Below are positions 1-10,900 of a DNA stretch of 64,000 bases, piece by piece. This DNA comes from Trichopria drosophilae (lineage: Eukaryota > Arthropoda > Insecta > Hymenoptera > Diapriidae): positions 20,248,001-20,312,000 of the forward strand of contig CM059583.1 in assembly GCA_030407085.1 (NCBI GenBank), given 5' to 3'. The stretch's first letter is position 1. Each line of letters begins with the position of its first letter. Below the pieces are notes generated by a model. That model did not search any database and was not told the origin of the DNA. It saw only the letters and a list, made by a program, of their open reading frames with translations. The translations under genes and the position numbers were made by a program.

Positions 1-955
1 GGTATTTGTCACTTCCAAGTCAATATTAATCTTATTTTCTGTTGAGAATGAAGCTCGAAAATCTACTAAAAAATGTGCATCTCCCGGACATAATGGGTTA
101 TTATAAGCCGTCTAACGCCACCTATGACACGCCGTTTACTATGAGATAAATGATGAAAAACTGAATCGGAAGTTCCTTTTACAAAATTTGATCTGAGGCT
201 TAAAATTTCATTGGTGAGCCATCGAAGTTTCGAAAAAAATGCCCATTTTTGCAATAACTCGGTTCTTTTTGAAGTTATGTTAACTAGGGAAAGTCCATAT
301 TGAAGATATTTTCAAGCTCTACAATTCAGCTCTGTGGCTCTTTGACCTGCCATGAATATTTCTCTTGTTATAGCCAAAAAAGGATGAAAAATGACGATTT
401 TTGCGTTTTTTCACGTCTAACTTTTTTCGCTAAACAGCTAACGAAATATCACACAAGTAGATGTAGGCCTTGAAAAAATGAACAGTTTAACCCTTAATAT
501 GATGTGATTCGATAAAAATTGAAACCACGAAGAGCCTTTGAAGTCATGGAATTGGCGAAAAACGAGTTTTGCGAATACCGAGACGTTTTTCGTCCATTCT
601 GCGACTTTCAAATACTCTCTGTGGGTTTAAATTTTAGCGAATCGCTTCAGATTATGGATCAAATTGTTCGTTTTTTATGGCCTACAACTTCTTTATTGTG
701 ATATTTCGTTAGCTGCTTAGCAAATAAAGTGGGACGAGAAAAATCGTAAAAATTGGCATTTTTCACCCTTTTTATGGCTATAAAAAGAGAAATATTCAAT
801 GTACAGTACCGCTCAAAAGTATGAGCTCACCCTTGCGGAATTTGGCTAAATTAAAATGTTGATATCTCATCGCCAAGTCAACGTACGGGAACAATAAAAA
901 AAGAGAATTAAAGAGGAGACTTTCAGCTTTCCAGTCGTGGTATTTCATTTCAATA

Positions 956-3208
956 TGAGTCAAAATTCCTGAAGTGGCCCCCTCAATTTTCATGAAGTTA
1001 CAAATGTTGAAGTTAATCATCGTATTTTAATGTTCTGGTACTCGGAAACATGTCCACAAAAGATTTTGCGAATATTTAATTTATAACAATAGTTATTGTT
1101 AATTAAAATTTTAAGCAACTTTTTATTTAAATATCTATAAGGCCTAAAGTTTTTAATTAAATTTAATGAAATTTTCTGAGTCAGGCCATAAATGAATGTT
1201 CTTAAATTTGATCTGATAAAACTAGAAAACATTGTATCCAAGTCATTTTTTAAAACATTTTTTCTAAACAAATGCGATTTTAACTGTGTTCTCCATGTGA
1301 TTTTTTATTTATTTTTATTGCTAAATATTCCTTATAACCTTGGTAAAAAACAAGTGAAAACAAATTTTTGCGCCAAGACCAGGGTTTTTTAATATTTCAG
1401 TTTTTGTCACGCGCTATATGTTACAGGCACTGTACGGACGCACGTTGGTCCAGAATGCGATTTTTTTGGAAAATCAACTTTCCGAGAGAACCACTAAACC
1501 GATTGTGTAATTTTTTTTTTAAATTGAAGCTTACATAATTTGCAACAACTTTGTGGAGTCAAAAAAACATTTTTAAAGTTTGTTCATCAATTGCAGTAGA
1601 TGTCCTAAAATAGTTCAAACAGCACAGAATATAGATAGTAGGAAACTTATTCCTATTAAAATTTAATCGAAAAATTGCTGCAAATTACCCATAAACTTAA
1701 GTGAAGTTGACTACTTCTACTATACATTAATTTAAGTAAAAATATTACAATTAACAATACTAATAGGGGATACCTAACCAAAGAATTACTTCTTTTCGTT
1801 ACTTTCCACTAAACTATCCAACGGTACTTGAATTTTGTCATGTAAGGTTTCTTCCGGAGTAGGATTATAAAATTATACACATCTTAAAATATAGATATAA
1901 AATGTATTTTTTAAATAAATGTATATATTACATAACATTATATAAATTTATACATTTTGCCATAGTTTATTTTTTAATGTATGTTTTTTTTTAAATACAT
2001 ATACATTTCATAGCAGCATGGAATTTCTTCGCAACTTTCCATGGAAAGGGAGCTTGCGATGGAATAGGAGGAACTGTTAAAAGACATGCGTATAAAGTCA
2101 GTTTGCAGCGAATTAATTGTAATCGTATCACAAGTGCCCAAAATCGTTTTCAGTGGGCAAAAGAATTCTTCAAAAATATTGATTTTAATTTTTGCACTAA
2201 AGAGGAACATGAAAGTCACGATAAAAAACTAGAAACGCGTTTCACGCACGCACATAATTCGATCGTTTCTAATGAAAATGTCCGCCGTATTGAGTCCGCC
2301 ATTTTGAATTTTTAATATTTCTTTAGATTCGGATTCAGAGACCCAAAAATCATGCAGATAACAAGCTTCAAGCTGAATCGATCGTTTCTGAAGAATTTGT
2401 CCGCCATATTGTATCTGCCATTTTGAATTTTAAAAAACGGGGTTTCGACAATAAATTTATGTTAGTTTATTGCATTTTTAATTATTTTACGTAGCAATTT
2501 GAGTAACATTTTTGAGCCGGATGGCAGATTATGTGTTCGGCATTTTATAATGAATTATATGTATCTTATAATTTACATAAACAAACTTTAAAAATGTTTT
2601 TTTGACTCCACAAAGTTGTTGCAAATTATGTAAGCTTCAATTTAAAAAAAAAAATACACAATCGGTTTAGTGGTTCTCTCGGAAAGTTGATTTTCCAAAA
2701 AAATCGCATTCTGGACCAACGTGCGTCCGTACAGTGCCTGTAACATATAGCGCGTGACAAAAACTGAAATATTAAAAAACCCTGGTCTTGGCGCAAAAAT
2801 TTTTTTTCACTTGTTTTTTACCAAGGTTATAAGGAACATTTAGCGATAAAAATAAATAATAAATCACATGGAGAACACAGTTAAAATCGCATTTGTTTAG
2901 AAAAAATGTTTTAAAAAATGACTTGGATACAATGTTTTCTAGTTTTATCAGATCAAGTTTAAGAACATTCATTTATGGCCTGACTCAGAAAATTTCATTA
3001 AATTTAATTAAAAACTTTAGGGCTTATAGATATTTAAATAAAAAGTTGCTTAAAATTTTAATTAACAATAACTATTGCAATAAATTAAATATTCGCAAAA
3101 TCTTTTGTGGACATGTTTCCGAGTACCAGAACATTAAAATACGATGATTAACTTCAACATTTGTAACTTCATGAAAATTGAGGGGGCCACTTCAGGAATT
3201 TTGACTCA
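956..3208. mobile_element. Element with about 630-bp terminal inverted repeats, nested insertion
   Basis: The ends begin TGAGTCAAAATTCCTGAAG and are flanked by TA (954-955 and 3209-3210). The inverted arms run about 956-1587 and 2584-3208 and are very similar, so a recent origin or homogenisation is likely. The roughly 1 kb loop holds a decayed transposon protein fragment (2038-2233) and two degenerate copies of the motif with a GCCATTTTG core that recurs in the window. The short frames in the two arms are mirror copies and not genes. Confidence 0.7.
2038..2315 (+). pseudogene. Fragment of a transposon-type protein with a GKGACDGIGGTVKR motif
   Basis: Reading + from 2038 gives a frame containing GKGACDGIGGTVKR, followed by a QRINC stretch and QWAKEFF. 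I recall that KGxxDGxGGxxKR block from uncharacterised transposon-associated proteins of insects and other animals, but I cannot name the family. The frame runs to the stop at 2313-2315, though the recognisable part ends near 2233. There is no start codon, the frame is far too short to be functional, and it lies in the loop of an inverted-repeat element. I treat it as a remnant of a mobile-element gene. Confidence 0.4.
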
Positions 3209-3210
3209 TA

Positions 3211-4254
3211 TATAAATTTCTCTACGAATTATGCTCGATTTACTGAAGTCATTTTTTCGTATTATTTTTTTCTTGTTCAATGCGCTCCCATTTTTTTTAA
3301 ATGATTGCAGGAGAAATGTACCACGTGTAATCGAAAGGTAATTCCTATATCTTTAATTTGCCTCTTCGGGATTTTGTCTAATATTTCTTTACAAATACTT
3401 ATTCAATTTTGAACAAATTAATGTGATTTTTTTCAGTCTGCTATATATCGGAAAATTAACGTGATATAAAAAATGTTTAAGAAACAAAAAGTTTCATTTT
3501 TTAATTATCTATTGGCTGAAATTATTTCAAATTTTTAGAAGGAAATTTTTTTTTACCGTATTTTGTCGACTTCAACGTTTGTTGTGTAACAATCATTTTC
3601 GGATGCAAAGTTGCATTTAAACTATGATCAAGATTAAGATTATTTTTGTCTTTTCTATTAGGATGTTTCACGCAAAGCGCCTGGCGGTTTTTTTTTGAAG
3701 AAAACAAAATTTAATAAATGTGTACTGTGCATATATACATGAATACAATTGTTGATACTTTCTATGTATAATGTTAAAATACAGTTCATTGTTCATTTAT
3801 AAACAAGTGTACATGAATTATTATATCGCAAACTGAGCATAGTTGAAATGCAAATCTAGGTCTGTTAATAATCGCAGCACAAAAGCGTAAATTTGACAAA
3901 AATAGGATAAAAAAAATGTCCTTCTAAAAATTTGAAAAAACTTCAGCCAATAGACAATTAAAAAATGAAACTTTTTGTTTCCTAAATATTTGTTCTATCA
4001 CGTCAATTTTCCGAGATATAGCAGATAGAAAAAAAATCACATTATTTTTTTCAAAATTGAATAAGTTTTTGTAAAGAAATATTAGACAAAATCCCGAAGA
4101 GGCAAATTAAAGCTACAGGAATTACCTTACGATTATACGTTGTACATTTATCCTGCAATCATTTTTAAAAAAATGGGAGCGGATTGAAAAAGGAAAAAAT
4201 AATACGAAAAAATGACTTTAGTAAATCGAGCATAGTTCATAGAGAAATGTATAC
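3211..4254. mobile_element. Second palindromic element abutting the first
   Basis: About 3211-3560 is repeated in inverted form at about 3900-4254. Both arms share an ATGCTCGATTTAC-type block, a CCTGCAATCAT block and a CCCGAAGAGGCAAATTA block. It starts within 3 bp of the end of the element at 956-3208, and both sit inside the same Tc1-like host. The loop (3560-3900) contains no recognisable gene. The exact ends are uncertain because the boundary is rich in TA. Confidence 0.6.
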
Positions 4255-4664
4255 ATAGAAATGAAACCACCGCGAATGAGAAGCTGAAAGTCTCCTCTTT
4301 AATTCCCTTTTCTTATTTTTCCCTTACGTTAAGTTGGCGATGAGATATCAACATTTTAATTTATCCAAAATTCTGCAAGGGTGAGCTCATACTTTTGAGC
4401 GGTACTGTAGGTCAAAGAGCCTCAGAGATGAATTGTAGAGCTAAAAAATAACTTTAATATGAACTTTGATTGGTTAACATAACTTCAAACAGAACCGAGT
4501 TATTGCAATAATAGTGATTTTTTTTTCGAAACTTCGATGGCTTGCCAATCAAATTCTAAGCTTCAGATCCAATTTTGGAAGAGGAACTTCTGGTTCAGTT
4601 TATCGGCATTCACACAAACGGGGTGGCATAGGTGGCGTTACACGGAGTATAAAAAAATTAATTA

Positions 4665-4670
4665 TTTATT
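4665..4670 (-). terminator. Candidate polyadenylation signal of the CENP-E-like gene
   Basis: TTTATT on the plus strand is AATAAA on the coding strand, 73 bp past the stop codon at 4743. It lies just outside the edge of the palindromic element ending near 4652, so the transcript end and the transposon edge nearly coincide. This is a positional argument only. Confidence 0.35.
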
Positions 4671-4742
4671 TCCAAACAAACAAAAAACAAAATATGAAAT
4701 AACAAAATAAACATCAATACAATAAAGGAAAAGAAACTATAT

Positions 4743-4928
4743 TTAGTTAATATTTACTTCAACAAGTCCGCTGCTCATTCCACTCATGAAAATTTTATTT
4801 TCCGTCGTGCACTGAACGGCTTGATCCCTCTTGTTAAGTTTCCAATGACGACACACTGTACATTCCCTAGCACTATCTTCCATCAATGCCCGTTGCAACT
4901 TTTGAACCTCGACCTTCAATTCAGAATT
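4743..4928 (-). CDS. CENP-E: CENP-E-like kinesin, last exon (C-terminal tail)
   Basis: This exon has no long frame of its own. The reverse strand shows TTTGTTTAG followed by an open frame of 61 codons and a TAA. The frame is phase 0, matching the donor at 8624/8623. The encoded tail continues the coiled coil for about 18 residues, then has a CTVC pair (about residues 3286-3289) followed by basic residues, and ends VEVNIN with no CaaX prenylation box. The spacing to the AATAAA at 4665 fits a terminal exon. An alternative or additional 3' exon cannot be excluded. Confidence 0.7.
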   Translation of the reverse strand, partial: NSELKVEVQKLQRALMEDSARECTVCRHWKLNKRDQAVQCTTENKIFMSGMSSGLVEVNIN

Positions 4929-7900
4929 CTAAACAAAGAAAACATTTTAAAATTAAACATTTGTATCAGATATTGTATATTTTAGGTTTGCCTTTTCTTT
5001 ACGGGGAGCCATACATGAATTTTCTGCTGTATTAAGCTATTTTGGGTACGAAATAATGGGGAAAAGCCAGAAATTCTACCCTTATCTCTTACTGGGGATT
5101 TCAAAAGCAAAATAAAAAAGAACCATCGAAAAATATTGAAATTTGTGAAAGAAAATGCACTTTCTATACTTTTGATAAACTTTTCGATAATATTTCCTAT
5201 CATTTCAGTATCTTTAAAATTACGTTTACTGACGTAATTTGGTGCGCTAAATAAGAATATCATAGTGAAAATTGACGCCAAGGTCACTTCCAAGATCAAA
5301 ACAAACAAAAACGTGTTATTTCTGATGTTTTTTGCGCTTATTTTGATAAATCTGGCGAGAAAGTGTCTCAGACAAAAGATGCGGATCATGAAATTCTCTA
5401 CAGAAAAGGTTTTATACGTTTTTTTTTTCGAAACATCAACTATAACTCCGTAAAAGTCGGATGGACTTTTATATGTATATAAAACATCGTTTTATGTATG
5501 GGTACGTATTTTGCGTATGGAGTAGCGAGATTTCGTTGTCAACGAAAAGAAACTCCATTTATTTTCCGGGTCAGACTGAAAGCAGCGTCAGCTATAACTT
5601 CCACTTTGTGCATTTTAAAAGTGTAAGGTAAGGTCATTTACATCATTATTCTTGAAAAAAATAGTAATAATAATAATAATATACATTCTTAAATATAACT
5701 TCAAAAAAGACTTTCTATAGACGAAAAAAATTAATAACTTTATTGTTTATTGATATTGTTTGTTCCTTCTTCATTAGATGCTGATAACTCTAGTGATCAA
5801 TTTGTTTAAACATTCTCAAAAGTGATTAATTATGTTATAGTAAGTTGAAATAAAATATGTTTGCGACCCGGCCACAAAGCAAAATCGCTTTTTTTTTTTA
5901 AATATGACAAGTCATAAAAAATTGTGAAAAAATATCGAGGTTTTCTTTGACCGATTCTAAGAACGTTTTGTTGCGTCACATTTTTTGCGAAAGTCTATCG
6001 TTTCCAAATAAAAAATTTCTAAACTTTTCAAAACATAGGGAAACAGGAATTTTTTTATTTGAAAATGATAGACTTTCGCAAAAAATGTTGCGAAACAAAA
6101 AGTTCTTAGAATCGATCAAAGAAAACCTGGAAATTTTTTCACAATTTTTTTACGACTTTTCATATTTTTCCAAAATTTTGCGATTTTGAAAATGAAGAAA
6201 AGGGTTTTAAAAATTCTTAAAAAATTTGAGCGTATTCTTTGATCAATTCTAAAAACTTTTTGTTCAGCGACATTTTTTCCGAAAGCCTATCATTTTCGAA
6301 TTAAAAATTCAAGAGCTTTTCGCAGTTCTTTTCGTGTTTGAGCCGCAATTTTGACAGTTTCCGGCTTTATTTTCAAAATGCTATCATGCACATTTCAAAG
6401 TTAAAGGATCGAGGACGCGATATTTTCACCGATCAATGATCTCCCTAACCGTTTTCAATGTGAAAATGCCGATTAAAAAATATTTGTCAGTGAAAAAATC
6501 TGATTTTTTTTGGTAAACCTTTCGAAAGACTACTTCCTCTCAAAAAAAATTTGAATTACCGTATTCCAACGTATTTTTGCCCCCTGATTACGAATATAAT
6601 AATAAAAAGTGGCGGTCGGACAAACTGAAGCCGCCATCTTGAAATAAAGGCCAAAAATCGTGTATTTTTTTAGTTTTCTGATTTTATTTTGAAAAGTACA
6701 AATCGTATGAAAAAATGTTTCCAACAAAAAATGTAGAGCGCAAAATTCTGCACAAAAAAGGTTGGATACATTTTTCCCCTAATATGAACGGTAAGCTCGT
6801 AAATAAGTGACGAAAGTGGGCGTGATGTGGCGCACTCTGGGTACATATTTACATACAGAGAAAATACGTAGCTGATATCAACTTTACGTATGCGAAATTC
6901 CTGGTACCAGCTGGTTAAAAGCCGAAAATTTACTCCAACCCTTTTAGAGGATAGCTTACGATACAAGTGCGGTAAATTAGTGATAACAGAACGGCTGTGA
7001 GATTAAAAGCACGAATGTTTTGTACATTCTTCCGTTGGGTAAACGAGAACTTTCCGCACACTATTTGAACAAACCAATACCTGAATAGATACATTCTGAA
7101 TACTTTTTGGTTTATAATAATAGGTGAAGACGAGGCGAAGCGGCGAACGGAGCGAAGTGACGAATCTCAAATATTTCCATTATGATCATACTGATTGTAA
7201 AATATCATATGTGGTTTCTTTGTTTACACCATTTTTCACATTTTGAGGCATGATATTTCATTTTTTGTTCTTACCTACCTTTGGGAGCGAGAAATGTAAT
7301 TTTTAAACAAAATTTTCAAGTCATTTTCCTGTACTTTGTTCTCAGATTGGTCAATATTTTCATTTTGGCAGTTTAATAATCACTATTTATATATTTATTC
7401 TAAAAGTATATTATTTGGACTTATTTATAAAACATGAATTGTTCCTTTTTTGTGTGTTTATAATGAGATATCGTACCTGGAAGTCCAAATGATACTTTGG
7501 GGTGAAGCGGCGAAATTTTTTCCCGGATGTCTCTATTACGTGATTATTTTTAATTTAGAATTCCCTTTTGATGAGTGCATTGAGTAACTAAAGACGAAGT
7601 TAAAATATGTGATCCTGATATAATACGAGTGTTTAAAGCTTCCGAAGATGCAATTTCTTTTTTTACTGTTGTTGGAAGCTTTGATATATCTGAAGAGGTT
7701 CATTTCACCAACGTGGAAATTTTATTTTTTATTAAAACAAAACTTTGAACTCTACGTCTTTCTATCTTCCGACATGTCAAACAAATTATTTCTCAAATTC
7801 ATTTTGGATAATGGCCATAAGATCCTGGAATTTGTTACCATCCTGCCTTCGCACCACTCGATCTCAAGAAGCTTTTAAATCGGGCCTCATGTAACACTTA

Positions 7901-10900
7901 AAACGTCTTGTTTCCAGTGCAACATGAATCGACGTAAACCATGTTAGCCTTCATGCAAATTGTTTGGTTTCTTTTTTGAATTACTATGCGTTACCTTTAA
8001 TACTTTTGTTTGTATAAAACAGCGACTTGCGGCGATGGTCCACCAGTGAGCGGGACTACTTAGATTAGATATTAAGTTTAGTTTAGTTTAGTTCTTAAGT
8101 TATGTTTGTAACGTTCTTATTAACTGTGATTTGTCCACGGACCTAATGTCCAGGGCAATAATAAATGGTATCAAATCAAATCAAATCAGAGACCTCTAAA
8201 AATAAGGATTCGCCACTTCACTCCGGTATCGCCGCTCCGCCCCATGTTTTTTAAGTTTTTTAAATTGGCCATAGCTGGCCATCTGTAAAACATATACCGT
8301 GAGTAACATGCAAGTAAATATTGACTATGAAATTATCTATGAAATGATAATTTGCATCATTCTAAATACAAAATTCAAGGAGAGATATGATACACGGAAA
8401 AAATCCTCGCCGCTTCGCCCCGCCTTCCCCTAATAATAATTCGTCTTTATTGGTACAAAGGATTACACAATGGCCTCTTTGAACCAAAGGGCGAGCCACA
8501 GCTAAAGCTGCTTTCCAAACTGACCAGTAACCCATGCAGGGTTATAAACATGCACAGTCCATCATGATAAGACTCAATAAATAAGACAAAAATTATAACC
8601 GCGAGTGGTTGGTGTCGACTTACCTTTTTCCGGAACGTCAAAAGAGTTTCTTGCAAATCTTTACATTTGGTTTGGTATGGATAGTTTTCAGTTTGTATCT
8701 GGACTTCCAGCATCGTGATCTTATTGTTCCGCGAAACAAGTTCGACCGAAAGCTCACGAATCTTTTCCCTGAGTTCAGCACACTTGACGCAATCGTCCTG
8801 TAGCGCCCTAGTCGACGTATCGAATACTTCCGATACTTCGTGAGTCGGTTCCAGATGTCGCTTTTCATTGAAAAGATCACTCCGTCGTTGCCGTCTCCTA
8901 TTTTTGTGGGAAGTATCCTGGAGAACCGGGCTTACGCAACGTGAACTACCTTTGCTGGAGTTCCTCGACTCCAATTCGTTAAGTTTATTGTCAAGTTCCT
9001 CCACTCGAACAAGCAAAATTTGCTTTTCGGCTGTTAAGCGTACGATTTGGTCGTCACATCTGGCACGCTGAAGTTCGGCGGATTTTAAATCGATTTTCAA
9101 ACGGGTAACTTCTTCTTCGAGAGCTTTTAGCTTCTCCGCGTTCCCATCTCCGGCCCCGCCAGTGATAAGTTCGTCCCTCAATGAAGCTATTTCATCCTCT
9201 TGTTTGTGGATATGGGCGACCATCTCATCCATCTCCTCATCAAGTTCTTTGTTCTTCTCCCGAAGCGTTTCCAGCTCACTGCGGCATTCTTGCAGTTCCG
9301 TTAAGAGTTTATCTTTACCCTCCGACATTTCGGTGTTACAGCTTCTGTCACTATATTTTTGTTTCAGTTTTTCGATTTCATCTTCCAGATCGAAAACTTT
9401 CGTTTCCAGCCTTGAATTGTCTGTATCTTGTTTATGGATGACTTTCACCATATCTTCCATTTCGTCATCAAGCTCTTTGTTCTTCTTCTGAAGAGCTTCG
9501 ACTTCGTTGCCCAATTCGTTCATCTTCTTCTCTCTGTCCAGTAACAAAAGCTTCTTCTCTTCGAGTTCGAGTTTCGTAGAATTCTTCTCTTGGAGAAGAC
9601 TCTCGTACTTATCGCTCGTCTCCACAAACTCGGAGTTGTCGACTTTTTCTCGAAGATTGGTAATGAGTTTCTGATTCGATGCGAGCTCCTGCACGGCTAA
9701 TTCGTGTTTACCACGAATGTCAATCAAATCGCGAAGAACCTGTGCTTTACTTTCTTGCAATTCGGTAATGCGATTATAAGCTCCGTCCAGGTTGTTCTTC
9801 AGTGTACGGTTCTCATCATGCAACTCCTCCATCTCGATTTCAACCCGAGCTTTACTCGTGCTGTTGCGTACTTTCCGCTGCAGACGTTCGTTATCTCTTT
9901 CGAGCTCTTTGGTCTTTTCTCTCATTTCTTCAATCAGATCCGATAAAGCGGTATGTTTGTTGACCATTTCAGCAAGCTGTTTACTCAAACCCGCTGAATT
10001 GATTTTCTCCGCAGAAAGTTCGTCGTTAAGTTTATTTAGACGTGCCGCGTTTTCTATACGAAGGACATCTACTTCGGACTTCAGTCTTTCGACGGTGAGT
10101 TTCCGTTCCTCAGCTTGTTCTTTAAGTGCTTCATATTCCGGTTTCATCGTTTCCAACTTTGTCTTGTACTCAGCCAGCAAGTCGCATTTGTTTTTCAGAA
10201 GATTTGTGATGGTTTCGATTTTTTCGGCTTTTTCATTAACGTCGGTATTGAGCTGACGACAAGATTCTCCAATATTTTCGAGTTCCGATTTTAGCTCTTC
10301 TATTGTTCGGTTCGCTGTCGAAATCTCGTTGGTTTTCATATTTATGATGTTCTTTAGATGTTTCTCATTAATTTCTAGACCTTCGACGGTATTAAGGAGG
10401 TCAAGATTTTTCGATTTTAATGATTCGAGCAAACAGCCGAGTTCGTCGATCTTTGCGTTATATTTTTCTTTCTCGAGCGATATTCGTTTTTCGAGTTCCG
10501 CTTCTTTGCTCTTTGCCAACCGTTGTTGTTCTTGGGCCGCGTTAATAGCAGTGTCCTGGTGAATATTTGCCTTTGATTTCTTCTCTAACTCTCCATGCAA
10601 AGTATTTACATCTCCTTCGAGAGCAGAAACTCTGTCCTTCAGTTGTTGGTTTTCTTGATTGGAATCTTTGACGATTTTTTCAAGTTTACTCATTACTTCC
10701 TGAAGCTTTTTGTTTTTCGTTTCTTGCTCTGCGAGGTCGTTTTGACATTTCTCCATGTCAGCTTCAAGAGTTTTCGCCCAGACGCTGGCTCGTCTTTCGG
10801 CATCACAACACTGCTGCTTTTCGTCCACGAGTTTACGTTTTTGTCTTTCGAATTCTTCTTGCAGCTCTTTGATAATTTCGCCTTCCTTCGTCATGATCAC

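Larger units (their letters stand above)
804..4407. mobile_element. Tc1/mariner-like element, TA target site, expanded by insertions
   Basis: The ends are inverted copies starting CAGTACCGCTCAAAAGTATG, and each is flanked by TA (802-803 and 4408-4409), the target choice of the IS630-Tc1-mariner superfamily. The arms are about 150 bp long (804-953 and about 4255-4407). Between them sit two further palindromic elements (956-3208 and 3211-4254), so the original insertion was a short non-autonomous element. No transposase of its own is left. Confidence 0.75.
102..4652. mobile_element. Palindromic (foldback) element, split by later insertions
   Basis: The stretch 102-360 is repeated in inverted orientation at 4408-4652; both contain the 17-base string TCGAAACTTCGATGGCT or its near-complement and an ACGCCACCTATG block. 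The segment 350-430 also pairs with 700-801. With the insertion at 804-4407 removed, the parts rejoin into one hairpin-like element of about 950 bp. No protein is recognisable. The outer ends are approximate and no target duplication was settled. The right end lies about 90 bp from the stop codon of the kinesin gene. Confidence 0.6.

Noticed and set aside
1017..3147. Paired 84- and 66-residue frames occurring twice
   Set aside because: They are mirror copies in the two arms of an inverted repeat, not paralogous genes.
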